Positions 1 to 8,985 of a stretch of 64,000 nucleotides of DNA are shown piece by piece. Source of the stretch: Archaeoglobus veneficus SNP6 (GTDB lineage: Archaea > Halobacteriota > Archaeoglobi > Archaeoglobales > Archaeoglobaceae); NCBI RefSeq assembly GCF_000194625.1, contig NC_015320.1, forward strand, positions 1,038,612 to 1,102,611. Reading direction: 5' to 3'. Made by a program: the position numbers and the translations under genes. The notes beneath the pieces are model-generated. The model was not told the DNA's origin, ran no database searches, and saw nothing but the letters and a program-made list of their open reading frames with translations. Numbering within the stretch: the stretch's first letter is position 1; each line of letters opens with the position of its first letter.

Positions 1-141
1 CTCAGCGTCCTGACCACCACACTCGTGTCGTTCATTCTCCTCTACTTCATCTCAAAGGAGAGGGTTCCTTGGTACTGGCTATGCACGGGGCTATTTTTCT
101 TCGTGGGTTATGCTGTTCTGGTATTTATGTTCCATATATAG
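1..141 (+). CDS. C-terminal end of a membrane protein (partial)
   Basis: Reading frame 1 is open from the window edge to a TAG at 139-141 and gives 46 residues. They form two hydrophobic stretches (about residues 4-17 and 27-46) separated by a short charged turn with K-E-R and followed by aromatic residues (W-Y-W). This is the tail of a polytopic membrane protein; a cation exchanger or similar transporter is possible, but the fragment is too short to name. The next gene starts 210 bases downstream behind its own promoter, so the two are probably separate transcription units. Confidence 0.6.
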   Translation, partial: LSVLTTTLVSFILLYFISKERVPWYWLCTGLFFFVGYAVLVFMFHI

Positions 142-351
142 TTTACCTAATTTTTGTCTATTTGCCACTCATTGAACGGGTGAAACCTTCAAAGCTTTGT
201 AGAATTGTTAATTGATATATTTTTGTTTCAATTTGTGAATTGTCTGTATATTATAACTTGGTACCTCTTGCACCGCAATTTTTATTTAGAAATCGAAAAA
301 TGGCAGGTTTGATTTAAAATATCTGGCATAAAAACTGCTGGAGGATGCTTG
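142..351 (+). promoter_or_regulatory. Intergenic region with promoter and SD of the first YeiH-type gene
   Basis: No gene is seen in these 210 bases. An A/T-rich TATA-like element (GATTTAAAATATC, 311-323) lies about 25-30 bases before a GGAGG Shine-Dalgarno at 340-344. The element AATTG occurs three times between about 210 and 250, which could be part of an operator. The SD is 7 bases from ATG 352 and only 4 from TTG 349, so ATG 352 is the preferred start. Confidence 0.4.
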
Positions 352-1314
352 ATGGTTGGAAAAAAGCTTCCAGAATGGAAAAAAGCATTTGGCTTGATTA
401 TGATTACAGCTCCTGGAATTGGAGCTTATCTCGTGAGCTGTATATGTCCTGCCCTTGATGCACTGTTTCTTGCTTTGATATTTGGAATATCTCTTGGAAG
501 TTTTTTGAATAATTTGAAAATTAGGTATCTCTCAGAAAAGTCTCTTGCTATAACACTCCCACTCGGAATCGTACTGTATGGTGCAAAAATCAAAATCCCA
601 CTTCCAAGTGATTTTCCACCCCAAGTCATAGTCTTGACAATTCTTTCAACTTTAATTATGGGTGCCGCTGTATTCCTGTTTGCAAAAACGTTCAGGGTGG
701 GTGAAAAACTCTCCTTGCTATTGGCATGTGGTACGGCTATATGTGGTGTATCTGCCATAACAATAGTTTCTTCAATTGTTAAACCAAAGAAAGAAGAGTT
801 TTCTGCGGCAATTATCGTGATAACTGTGGTTGGGCTAACCGGAGCCATATTCTACCCGTTTCTGGGTTACCACTTAGGACTGTCTCCGGATTGCTATGCG
901 ATTTTAAGCGGAGCCACCCTTCATCAGACCGGCCTTGTAGAAATAGCCTCATTACCATTTGGAAATTACGTTATGCAGGAGGGTCTGGCCGTTAAAGGCA
1001 TACGAATTGCACTGATTTCGGTTGTCACTCTTTTGATTTCTTTTATCTATGCGGAGAACAGGTTTTACGTTCCATGGTATGTTGTGACGTTTCTCATTGT
1101 AGCGTTCCTGTCCAGTTTCGTATTAACACCCGAAATTGTAAAGGTGATAGAGCCACTCTCCACAATAGCTTTTTCAATCACGCTGGCATCGATTGGTCTC
1201 TCAGTTAACATAAGGGATATCCAGAAAGTGCGTCTCAGTCCCTTAATTGCTGCTTATGGCGGGTGGTTTGCTTCACTGGCTATATTTCTGATAATAATGG
1301 GGTGGTTGCTGTGA
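352..1314 (+). CDS. UPF0324/YeiH-family putative sulfur-oxyanion exporter, short form
   Basis: A 320-residue integral membrane protein with about nine to ten hydrophobic segments. It has the family signature C-G-T-A-I-C-G-V-S-A near residues 124-134, which its longer paralogue at 3631 also carries (G-G-A-V-C-G-V-S-A). Family members are annotated as putative sulfate exporters; E. coli YeiH is linked to sulfite/sulfur physiology, but transport has not been firmly shown. ATG 352 is chosen over TTG 349 because of the GGAGG spacing. The stop overlaps the GTG start of the PAS/DUF835 regulator (GTGA at 1311-1314), so the two are translationally coupled. The substrate is an inference. Confidence 0.8.
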   Translation: MVGKKLPEWKKAFGLIMITAPGIGAYLVSCICPALDALFLALIFGISLGSFLNNLKIRYLSEKSLAITLPLGIVLYGAKIKIPLPSDFPPQVIVLTILSTLIMGAAVFLFAKTFRVGEKLSLLLACGTAICGVSAITIVSSIVKPKKEEFSAAIIVITVVGLTGAIFYPFLGYHLGLSPDCYAILSGATLHQTGLVEIASLPFGNYVMQEGLAVKGIRIALISVVTLLISFIYAENRFYVPWYVVTFLIVAFLSSFVLTPEIVKVIEPLSTIAFSITLASIGLSVNIRDIQKVRLSPLIAAYGGWFASLAIFLIIMGWLL

Positions 1315-3512
1315 GGCTGCCCATTTTCTTCAAAATAGTTGCAATCGCGCTGTTCTTTGCGTTGTTGTCTCTCGCTCTGTTTACAGTTACTTCTAACGAA
1401 CCATCCGGATTAACATATGTTTATTATATTTACATGTTCATAATAATTCTTGGAATATCGTTCTTCGTTGCCGGAAGCATAACAGAACCTCTGGAGAGGC
1501 TCAGAAAGGGATTTGAAAACATTATGCGCGGAGAGAGTGCTCACATAGAGGTGGATACGGGTGATGAGCTTGAGGACCTTGCAAAAGCGTTTAACTACAT
1601 GGTAGATGTGCTGACGAAGCAAAAGGACATGCTGAAAAGGAGTGAGGATAAGTACAGAAGTCTCATAGAAGACGTAAACGACTGGGTTTTTGAAGTTGAC
1701 GAGAACTTCGTTTACACTTATTCCAGCCCAAAGGTTCGAGATATTCTTGGATACGAACCTGAGGAAGTCGTAGGCAAAAAACCCTTTGACTTTATGCCAG
1801 AGGATGAGAGGAAGAAGGCTGTAGAGGAGTTTGAAAACATAAAAGGGGATAAAATTCCGTTCTGTGGCTTGGAAAACGTGTTTCTGCGAAAAGACGGCAG
1901 CCCTGTAATACTTGAAACTTGCGGCAGACCCTTCTTTGATGAAAAGGGAAATCTGCGTGGTTACAGGGCTGTCAGCAGAGACGTAACGGCAAGAAAGCAG
2001 GCTGAGGAGAAATTAGCATACTTAGCGAGCATTACGGATCACACTGTTGATGCTGTAGTCTCTCTGGATCTCGACAGCCGCATCGTATCCTGGAATAAAG
2101 GTGCGGAGATGATGTTTGGATACAAGGAATCCGAAGTTATTGGTAAACCCTTGGCAACTCTTATGCCAAAGGAAAACTGGGATTCGTGTAGAGAAAACTT
2201 CAAGAAAGCGATTCTCGAGGGTTACGCCAGAGATATCGAGACTGTAAGAATAACGAAGGATGGCAGAAGGATACTTGTGGATCAGACTCTGACAACAATT
2301 TACGACTCAAATGGTGAACACATGGGATTCGTTGCGATAATGAGAGATATTACCAAGCGTAAGGAGGCTGAAGAAGAACTTAAAAGGGCTTACAGACAGT
2401 TAGAAGAAAAAACACAGGAACTGCTAAAGTCGCAGAAGGAACTCGAGTACCTTGCAAACATCTTGGAGAACTCAAACGACGCAATATATTCGGTAAACCT
2501 CGAAGGTGTTATTACAAGCTGGAACAAGACCGCAGAGAAACTATTTGGCTGGACAAAGAAAGAAGCTCTCGGAATGTCCGCAGACGTGTTGTTACCGGAT
2601 GAGATCAAGAATGAGATACCTTTTCTGATTCAGAAAATAAAAGAAGGTGTTAGGTTTATTTCTTATGAAACGAGAAGACTGACAAAGGATGGCGAAATAA
2701 TTGATGTGGATGTTACTGTATCGCCAATACTGGACGAAGAGGGCAAACCCACAGGTTTTTCGGTGATTGCAAGGGATATTACTTCAAAGATCAAGGCAGA
2801 AGAAAGTATGCTAAAGAGAATTTTGAAGTTCGATATTGATAAGGGCAAGGTTTACCTGATAGAAGAATCCTTCCCAGATTTGGCACTGGAAGTGTTCAAC
2901 GATTTGATTAAATGCGGATACTCTGGAACAATAATAACAAGAAGACTTCCTGACGAGATAAAGGTAGAAAATAATTCAACACACTTCTGGCTTTCTGAGA
3001 AAAAGGGAAAGAACACGTTATCTCCTGATATTTCTGAAATTGAGACAACAATTATGAATCTACCAAACTGGAACAATGCAGTGCTCTTAGAGCTGGATTA
3101 TGTCATTCTCAAGAATGGATTCGATAAAACATTCGAATTCATTCAGAGACTGAAGGAAGTATTCTACATCCTCAAGAAAGGAGTCGTACTGCTATCCCTT
3201 GATCCGGATATCCTGAATGAGAAGCAGATAAAACTCCTGAGAAAAGAGTGCAGCACTATAAAACTCAAACCAAAACACCACGATCTGCCTCCAGAAGTTT
3301 ACGAGATATTGAGATATGTTTACATGCAAAACAGAGTGGGTGAGAGACCTTCAGTCAAAGACATTATGAGCAAGTTCAATATTGCAAGAAACACAGCCAA
3401 AAAGCGAATAAGGTATCTTGAGGAGAATGGGCTGTTAAAAGTTATCAGAGATGGCAGGCTAAAAGTAGTAGAAGTTACGGAAAAAGGTAGGGAACTATTT
3501 TATATATCTTAA
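1311..3512 (+). CDS. Membrane-anchored HAMP-PAS(x3)-DUF835-winged-helix regulator
   Basis: About 733 residues from GTG 1311; an upstream GTG at 1263 is in frame but lies deep inside the previous gene. Order: two membrane segments (about 6-25 and 36-57) with only a dozen residues between them, a HAMP-like linker (60-105), three PAS domains (about 110-230, 235-350, 375-495; each ends in a typical D-I-T or D-V-T), a DUF835 domain (about 505-640) and a C-terminal winged helix (about 655-733, R-N-T-A-K-K-R-I-R-Y-L-E). There is no histidine-kinase, GGDEF or output enzyme domain. It therefore looks like a one-component, membrane-tethered transcription factor that senses cytosolic ligand or redox state through PAS. 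It lies between two YeiH paralogues, the likely targets. Confidence 0.8.
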   Translation: MRLPIFFKIVAIALFFALLSLALFTVTSNEPSGLTYVYYIYMFIIILGISFFVAGSITEPLERLRKGFENIMRGESAHIEVDTGDELEDLAKAFNYMVDVLTKQKDMLKRSEDKYRSLIEDVNDWVFEVDENFVYTYSSPKVRDILGYEPEEVVGKKPFDFMPEDERKKAVEEFENIKGDKIPFCGLENVFLRKDGSPVILETCGRPFFDEKGNLRGYRAVSRDVTARKQAEEKLAYLASITDHTVDAVVSLDLDSRIVSWNKGAEMMFGYKESEVIGKPLATLMPKENWDSCRENFKKAILEGYARDIETVRITKDGRRILVDQTLTTIYDSNGEHMGFVAIMRDITKRKEAEEELKRAYRQLEEKTQELLKSQKELEYLANILENSNDAIYSVNLEGVITSWNKTAEKLFGWTKKEALGMSADVLLPDEIKNEIPFLIQKIKEGVRFISYETRRLTKDGEIIDVDVTVSPILDEEGKPTGFSVIARDITSKIKAEESMLKRILKFDIDKGKVYLIEESFPDLALEVFNDLIKCGYSGTIITRRLPDEIKVENNSTHFWLSEKKGKNTLSPDISEIETTIMNLPNWNNAVLLELDYVILKNGFDKTFEFIQRLKEVFYILKKGVVLLSLDPDILNEKQIKLLRKECSTIKLKPKHHDLPPEVYEILRYVYMQNRVGERPSVKDIMSKFNIARNTAKKRIRYLEENGLLKVIRDGRLKVVEVTEKGRELFYIS

Positions 3513-3630
3513 AAAGATATTATACAACCATAACTGACACTTTTTGACTGTATTCTTGACGACATCGGTAAGTATTCTGTCATCGATCAAATCGCTTCTG
3601 TGAGTTAGATCTCGGCAGAGGTGATTGGTA
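3513..3630 (+). promoter_or_regulatory. Promoter region of the long YeiH-type gene
   Basis: 118 bases without a gene. An A/T-rich element (AGATATTATACAA, 3515-3527) directly follows the regulator stop codon. GAGGTGA at 3618-3624 is a strong SD placed 6 bases before GTG 3631, which decides the start in favour of GTG 3631 rather than TTG 3625. The stretch ATCGGTAAG...CATCGATCAAATCG (3565-3593) is rich in ATCG words and could hold an operator for the neighbouring regulator; this is speculative. Confidence 0.35.
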
Positions 3631-5097
3631 GTGTCGGATGGCGAACATGTAGAGGTCGTTAGAGGTGTAAAGACGCTATGGAAAACAGAGGACTGGTGGG
3701 CAGTGTGGATGGCCTTTATAGTGATACTGCTGGCAACGGCACTGTATTTCAGTGGCTCAACGCTGAAGCCGCTTGCAGTGTATCCACCGAAATGGAGCTT
3801 TACACCAGAGGGATATGCAAAGCTCGCAGAACACTTTGCTAACAATGCAGGATGGTACCTAGCAAACTTCCTGTTCTGGCTGGTAATGTTCACGGGTAGC
3901 AGCAAGCTCCTTGGATTCAAGCCAAGTGAATTCGTACCATCGTTTGTGTTCGTATACATAGCATCAGTATTAATAGCAGTGTTCTCAGCAAACGAGACGG
4001 CCCACCACTACAACTTAGAGGCACCACTGTTTGCGCTTCTTGTCGGATTGCTGATAAGCAACACGATAAAACTGCCAAAATGGATGGACGCAGGTTTCAG
4101 AGTTGAGTACTACATAAAAACAGGAATAGTCATGCTCGGTGCAACACTGCCGTTTACACTGATACTCTACGCCGGCCCGGTTGCGTTTATACAGGCGACA
4201 ATTATAGCGGTGTCAACATTCCTGACGATCTACACCGTTGGTACAAAAGTGCTTGGAATGGACAGGCGCTTTGCTGCAGTTCTCGGTGCTGGAGGAGCTG
4301 TTTGCGGTGTTTCAGCATCGATTGCAATGGCCGCAGCAGTAAGGGCTAAAAAAGAGCACGTGGCAATGGGTATAACGACGGTCATCGTCTGGGCAATAAT
4401 CATGATATTCGCAATACCTCTGATAAGCAAAGCACTCGTTCTGCATCCAGGTGTTGCTGGAGCATGGGTAGGTACATCTGAATTCGCTGACGCTGCAGGA
4501 TTTGCTGCTGCTGCAGCATACGGCAGTATGTTTGCTAACCTGCCCCCAGACGCAGTTGTGTTCGGAACGGGTAAGACTGTAGCACAGGTTATAGCGGAAG
4601 CAAAGGCAGTGGGTGTTGACATTGACGACATAGCGGTTCGTACATTTACGCTGATGAAGGTTATCGGCAGAGATATCTGGATTGGACTGTGGGCATTCGT
4701 CATGGCAATTATAGCAACGACAAGGTGGGAGGTTGAGGAGACAGGAACCAAACCATCAGCGATGGAGATCTGGTGGAGATTCCCCAAGTTCGTTCTTGGA
4801 TTCTTCGCAGCCTCGCTGTTTATCTCAATACTCACGGCAGGAGTTCCGCTTTCAGAGTACTTGCAGCACATGAAGCCGTTGCTCGTCGGTCCGATCAAGA
4901 CTATGAGAACATGGACGTTCATATTCACATTCTTCAGCATCGGTCTGACAACGAGGTTCAGAGAGTTGACAGCGGCTGGTACCAAGCCATGGATTGCATT
5001 CTCATCTGGAGCAATAGTGAACGCCATACTCGGAGCACTGATGTCGATATTCGTGCTCGGTTCATACTGGGCAACCCAGGGATGGGGTGGTCTCTAA
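3631..5097 (+). CDS. UPF0324/YeiH-family putative sulfur-oxyanion exporter, long form
   Basis: About 488 residues and 11-12 hydrophobic segments; it carries the family signature G-G-A-V-C-G-V-S-A near residue 220. Compared with the 320-residue paralogue at 352 it has an extended N-terminus (about 100 residues with a W-rich first helix) and an insert of about 70 residues after the signature, rich in Ala and Asp. Its regions of simple, GC-richer codons differ from the AT-richer paralogue, so the pair is probably not a recent duplication. GTG 3631 follows a strong SD. A T-rich run after the stop (5105-5134) may terminate transcription. Transport function is inferred from the family only. Confidence 0.8.
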   Translation: MSDGEHVEVVRGVKTLWKTEDWWAVWMAFIVILLATALYFSGSTLKPLAVYPPKWSFTPEGYAKLAEHFANNAGWYLANFLFWLVMFTGSSKLLGFKPSEFVPSFVFVYIASVLIAVFSANETAHHYNLEAPLFALLVGLLISNTIKLPKWMDAGFRVEYYIKTGIVMLGATLPFTLILYAGPVAFIQATIIAVSTFLTIYTVGTKVLGMDRRFAAVLGAGGAVCGVSASIAMAAAVRAKKEHVAMGITTVIVWAIIMIFAIPLISKALVLHPGVAGAWVGTSEFADAAGFAAAAAYGSMFANLPPDAVVFGTGKTVAQVIAEAKAVGVDIDDIAVRTFTLMKVIGRDIWIGLWAFVMAIIATTRWEVEETGTKPSAMEIWWRFPKFVLGFFAASLFISILTAGVPLSEYLQHMKPLLVGPIKTMRTWTFIFTFFSIGLTTRFRELTAAGTKPWIAFSSGAIVNAILGALMSIFVLGSYWATQGWGGL

Positions 5098-5099
5098 AG

Positions 5100-5135
5100 A
5101 CGTACCCCCAAATTTTTTATTATTTTAATTTTATT
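5100..5135 (+). terminator. T-rich terminator after the long YeiH-type gene
   Basis: AATTTTTTATTATTTTAATTTTATT directly follows the stop codon. Such oligo-T runs without a hairpin are the usual archaeal terminator. The same stretch could also serve as promoter for the next gene, so the call is tentative. Confidence 0.4.
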
Positions 5136-5146
5136 GAGTGGTTACC

Positions 5147-5986
5147 ATGAAGAGTCTCTGGAGTTACAGGCCTGACTGTGAAATTGAAAATGTTTCCTTC
5201 GATGAGGATTACCTGGTATTCAGTTCAGGAAGCAGCCTGTACTGCCTAGACGCCGATGCAAGGAAAATTATTTGGAAAAAAAGAATGACTACAACGTTCT
5301 ACAGAGATCCGTTCTCAGATGTATCAATAACGGCACTTGATGCTAAGGGTCCGATGATTGCAGCAGGTACAAACTTTATGGATGGAAAAATATACCTGTT
5401 TACGAAGACTGGTAAGCTGCTCTGGGAGCATCAGTTTGCCACCATTGCGAGTCTGGGATGGAGGCCTGAAGATGTCACAGCAGTTGGCATAGGTGACAAC
5501 TTTGTGGCAGTTGGGACCGAGTTTATTGGCGAACATATCTACGTTTACACGTTCAAAAGAGAGAGGATGTTCCATAAGAGAGTGAATGGCACGGTGAGGG
5601 CGATAGCAGCTAATAGATGTCTTGCGGTTGGAACTGATGAGAAACTGTACGTATTCGAACCCGATGGCAGAGAGAGGTTCAGCATCACTGCGCAGGTTAC
5701 AGATGTCAAAATTACCGAAACAGGCATTCTCACCAGTTCTGGAAACAGAGTTTACATGTTCTCAAGCAACGGGAAAGAGCTTTGGCATAAAAGCTTTGAT
5801 TGTGAGATTAAGCAGTTGTACTGCAACGGCAGAATTTATGCTATTGCAGGAAAGAGAGTCGTGGTGATGTCTGAAAGCGGAGATATTCTGAAAGATGTTG
5901 AGCTGGAGGGTAGCCCGGTTGGGATAGGCGGATCCGGGATTCTTACACTTGACGGTAACACGCTTAAAATGTACCCTCTTCCGTGA
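5147..5986 (+). CDS. PQQ/WD-like beta-propeller protein
   Basis: 279 residues from ATG 5147 (an in-frame GTG at 5138 is possible). It consists of repeated blades of about 40 residues with the pattern x-x-Y-x-F-x-x-x-G-K-E-L-W-x-x-x, for instance K-I-Y-L-F-T-K-T-G-K-L-L-W-E and V-Y-M-F-S-S-N-G-K-E-L-W-H, as in PQQ-dehydrogenase-like propellers. No signal peptide or membrane segment is seen, so it should be cytosolic. The number of blades (about six or seven) suggests one small closed propeller acting as a binding platform. No enzymatic residues can be pointed out, and the link to the YeiH genes upstream is only positional. Confidence 0.65.
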   Translation: MKSLWSYRPDCEIENVSFDEDYLVFSSGSSLYCLDADARKIIWKKRMTTTFYRDPFSDVSITALDAKGPMIAAGTNFMDGKIYLFTKTGKLLWEHQFATIASLGWRPEDVTAVGIGDNFVAVGTEFIGEHIYVYTFKRERMFHKRVNGTVRAIAANRCLAVGTDEKLYVFEPDGRERFSITAQVTDVKITETGILTSSGNRVYMFSSNGKELWHKSFDCEIKQLYCNGRIYAIAGKRVVVMSESGDILKDVELEGSPVGIGGSGILTLDGNTLKMYPLP

Positions 5987-6005
5987 CATCTGCTATAATC
6001 TGGAT

Positions 6006-6016
6006 AAGATTATATA
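6006..6016 (+). promoter_or_regulatory. TATA box for the YkgJ-family gene
   Basis: GATTATATAGT lies about 25 bases before ATG 6039 with no SD in between, which fits a leaderless transcript. Confidence 0.5.
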
Positions 6017-6038
6017 GTCCTCTGCGAGCAGCGAGTTC

Positions 6039-6710
6039 ATGATAATCGACAACTCGAGAAAGCTGACCTTCGATGACAAATTCAGATTTTCTTGCCACAA
6101 GGAGATTCGGTGTTTCAACAGGTGCTGTCACGATCTCAACATATTCCTGACACCATACGATATACTTAGGATAAAGAGAAACCTTGGCCTGTCTTCAGAC
6201 GAATTTCTGGAGAAATACACAAGATGGCATGTTGGCCCGGAAACTGGACTTCCCGTAGTTGTGCTTAAAATGGTGGATGGTAAATGTCCATTTGTAACGG
6301 ATGACGGGTGCAGCATTTATAGAGATAGACCGGGCGCGTGCCGCCTTTACCCTCTCGTCAGAATGAGGTCGAGAAATGAGGAGTACTACTACATTATTGT
6401 GGAAAACTTCTGCGAAGGCTTCAATGAGAATAAGGAGTGGACGATTCGAGAGTGGCTCGACGACCAGGGGGCGTGGAAGTACAACGAAATGAATGATGTT
6501 TTTATGGAACTCGTCCTCGGTCTTTACAGCTCTGGAAGAAAACTGAGCAACGAAGAGATGCAGAAGTTTTACATGGCCTGCTACGACATCGACCGCTTTA
6601 GAGAGTTCGCGAGGGAAAATGGCATTGCCGACAACGAAACCCTCGAGGACGACGAGAAGCTCGTGGAGTTCGGAATAAACTGGCTGAAGCAGACCCTCCT
6701 GAGTGTGTAA
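6039..6710 (+). CDS. YkgJ-family cysteine-cluster protein
   Basis: 223 residues. The N-terminal half has the family Cys pattern: C-x5-C-x3-C-C (F-S-C-H-K ... C-F-N-R-C-C) near residues 19-30, then G-K-C-P-F ... G-C-S-I-Y near 87-99 and a final C in R-P-G-A-C-R-L-Y-P near 107. These Cys residues are believed to bind a metal, zinc or an Fe-S cluster. The C-terminal half is helical and unassigned. The family (UPF0153) is widespread and its function is unknown. A TATA box 25 bases upstream supports ATG 6039. It converges with GlmM. Confidence 0.75.
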   Translation: MIIDNSRKLTFDDKFRFSCHKEIRCFNRCCHDLNIFLTPYDILRIKRNLGLSSDEFLEKYTRWHVGPETGLPVVVLKMVDGKCPFVTDDGCSIYRDRPGACRLYPLVRMRSRNEEYYYIIVENFCEGFNENKEWTIREWLDDQGAWKYNEMNDVFMELVLGLYSSGRKLSNEEMQKFYMACYDIDRFREFARENGIADNETLEDDEKLVEFGINWLKQTLLSV

Positions 6711-6754
6711 CGAACAGAATGGAAAAATAACATAAATATAATGTAAAAAAGTAG

Positions 6755-8110
6755 TCAGCCGAGAATCTTCTTTACGGCACTCATCCCGAGCTCGAGCAGT
6801 TCTTTAGCTCTCTTTTCAGTCTTCCCCTCTGCAAATATTCTGGCAATAGGTTCCGTTCCTGATGGTCTTATCAGCAGCCAGCCATCCTCATAGTCTATTC
6901 TTGCTCCGTCGGTGAAGCTCGCTTCTGGGAATTCCTCCTTCAATCCGTTAAGGAGTTTGAGCTTATCCTTGCATGGAACCTTCGTCTTAAACGTGTAGTA
7001 GCGCGGTATGTCTTTCACGAGTTCGGATAGCGGTTTGCCCTCAAGCGCCATGAGTTCAAGGACTTTTGCAGCACTCATCGCTCCATCTCTCGCAAGCAGA
7101 TGCTCGGGGAATATCAGCCCGCCGTTTCCTTCTCCACCAAAAACAGCCTTTGTTTTCAGCATCGTTTCTGCAACCACTGGCGAGCCAACGGGAGTGTATA
7201 CGATCTCTCCTCCTGCCTCTCTAACGGCATCCTCCACACATCGTGACGAAGACACGGGAGTAACAACGACGCCTCCTCCATTCTTCTCCACGTAGTACTT
7301 GGCCATGAGGGCAAGCATGACGTCTTCGCTAACAAATTGGCCTCTTTCGTCAACGAACGTCGCTCTGTCAGCATCACCGTCATGGGCTACGCCGAGATTG
7401 GCGTTCGTTTCTGCAACAACCTTCTTGAGCTGTTCTACGTTTTCCTCCACCGGTTCTGGATTTCTTGCAGGGAAGCGTCCGTCGGGATGGGCGTTTATAC
7501 TAATAACTGTGCAGCCGAGCTCTTTAAGAAGCTGAGGGGTCGTAACGCATCCAGCCCCATTTCCGCAGTCTACGACGACTTTAAACGCTTTTCCTGCTAT
7601 TTCTTCAACGCTGACTTTATCCTTAATTCCGTCAATATACTGCCTTTTGCAATCCTCGCTGTATACCTGGCCAACGTCTTGCCAGGAGGCTATGCGATAG
7701 GTTTTGCTCTTGTACATCCGTTCACTCTCTTCATCCATTTCCCTCGTAAATTCCCTTCCATCGTCTTGAATGAACTTTATGCCGTTGTACTCCCTCGGAT
7801 TGTGGCTCGCGGTAACAACAATGCCGCCTGTTATTTTTGGGTTCGTCTTGACGTAGTACTGCAACGCTGGAGTTGGAATGAGCCCTAAATCGATGACATC
7901 ACTGCCTGTAGAAGTTATGCCAGCAATTACAGCACTTTTGAACATGTGGCTCGAAATGCGTGCATCCATTCCGACAGCAATCCTACCACTTCTTATTGTT
8001 CCCATAACTCTGCCAAGGTTGAGGGCCATTTCGACAGTTAGTTCCTCATTCGCTATCCCTCGAACGCCATCGGTGCCAAAAAGCTCGCCAGCTCCACCAA
8101 TTCTTGCCAT
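6755..8110 (-). CDS. glmM: Phosphoglucosamine mutase (alpha-D-phosphohexomutase)
   Basis: 451 residues, full length for the family. The phosphoserine loop T-A-S-H-N-P (Ser about 102), the metal-binding loop D-G-D-A-D-R (about 240), the sugar-binding G-G-E-G-N-G (about 325) and the C-terminal phosphate loop R-P-S-G-T-E-P (about 415) are all intact. It interconverts glucosamine-6-phosphate and glucosamine-1-phosphate, or related hexose phosphates; archaeal members can be bifunctional with phosphoglucomutase activity, so the exact substrate is open. That would feed UDP-sugars for glycans. It is a single gene, divergent from the DUF257-like gene. Confidence 0.88.
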   Translation of the reverse strand: MARIGGAGELFGTDGVRGIANEELTVEMALNLGRVMGTIRSGRIAVGMDARISSHMFKSAVIAGITSTGSDVIDLGLIPTPALQYYVKTNPKITGGIVVTASHNPREYNGIKFIQDDGREFTREMDEESERMYKSKTYRIASWQDVGQVYSEDCKRQYIDGIKDKVSVEEIAGKAFKVVVDCGNGAGCVTTPQLLKELGCTVISINAHPDGRFPARNPEPVEENVEQLKKVVAETNANLGVAHDGDADRATFVDERGQFVSEDVMLALMAKYYVEKNGGGVVVTPVSSSRCVEDAVREAGGEIVYTPVGSPVVAETMLKTKAVFGGEGNGGLIFPEHLLARDGAMSAAKVLELMALEGKPLSELVKDIPRYYTFKTKVPCKDKLKLLNGLKEEFPEASFTDGARIDYEDGWLLIRPSGTEPIARIFAEGKTEKRAKELLELGMSAVKKILG

Positions 8111-8238
8111 GTTACTTCTGTAGTTTTCAGAGGTATTTTTCTTTTTGGATTCCTATGGTTTTTATTGGTCAGCTTTTCTTTAGTGATACATGGTTGGTGG
8201 TCCAGTCTGAGTGGCGGGTGTTATGGACGGGGAAGGTA

Positions 8239-8250
8239 ACTTTTTTAAGC
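8239..8250 (+). promoter_or_regulatory. TATA box that decides the start of the next gene
   Basis: AACTTTTTTAAG is placed about 27-30 bases before ATG 8277. It supports a leaderless start there rather than the in-frame ATGs and GTG further upstream (8211, 8223, 8256). Confidence 0.5.
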
Positions 8251-8276
8251 AGATTATGGTAATAATAATTATAAGT

Positions 8277-8945
8277 ATGAAACCTGCAGAACTTCTTGAG
8301 TTATTGGAGCACAAGAGAACAGCAATAGTCACCGACGACGATTACAGTGCCACCACGCTTCTTTACTACACAATAGCACCTCTCGTTAAGGAGAAGCTCC
8401 ACCTCGTGGTTTACTCAGAAATCATGTGCAGAAAGCTTGGGATTGTGTTTGACTCGATAGTCAGAGATGAGCCCAGGCTCAAAGATGTGATAGATAATCT
8501 CAGAGTTATTAAAATTGGTAAAAAAGAGGAGGTAGCTTATGGAAAGCTTGTAGCTTTCGTGGATGAATCAAAAGATATTCATGAAACGGTCAGAGAACTA
8601 CAAAGGATAATGAACAGACTTGAAGATAACTCGATAGTGGTTTTCCTCGGTTCAGGATTGGCCATACACAAGTATGGCATATCTACCGTTGTTAAGGCTA
8701 CCGAAGAGTTGTTCTCTGGTATCAAGTCATCACTTACCGAGCTCTATTTCATTCCCAGCCCTGTTTCAATGAATGTCATTGCAAAGCTGTTCGACGTTGT
8801 AATCAGGGTTAAAAGGTCTGAGGATTTTGATATAATGGCTTCAGCGAGGGTTTACGATGTATACGTTGAGCACAGCATTCTCCGCGAACTTCCACCAACT
8901 CCACTCTACCGTATCCAAGATACTGAACTCCACGAGATAATCTAA
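8277..8945 (+). CDS. Uncharacterised protein, DUF257-like
   Basis: 222 residues from ATG 8277, chosen from the TATA spacing. Alternating hydrophobic strands (T-A-I-V-T-D-D-D-Y, L-V-V-Y-S-E, I-V-V-F-L-G-S-G) and helices suggest an alpha/beta fold with order reminiscent of RecA/KaiC-like proteins, but no Walker A motif is present. The layout resembles DUF257 proteins of Pyrococcus and Archaeoglobus; this is recalled rather than searched. No membrane segments. It is a single gene between two divergent or convergent neighbours, so context gives no hint of function. Confidence 0.6.
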   Translation: MKPAELLELLEHKRTAIVTDDDYSATTLLYYTIAPLVKEKLHLVVYSEIMCRKLGIVFDSIVRDEPRLKDVIDNLRVIKIGKKEEVAYGKLVAFVDESKDIHETVRELQRIMNRLEDNSIVVFLGSGLAIHKYGISTVVKATEELFSGIKSSLTELYFIPSPVSMNVIAKLFDVVIRVKRSEDFDIMASARVYDVYVEHSILRELPPTPLYRIQDTELHEII

Positions 8946-8985
8946 TTTTTAGCCCTTAAAATTTTAATTCATCAATTTTAATACC

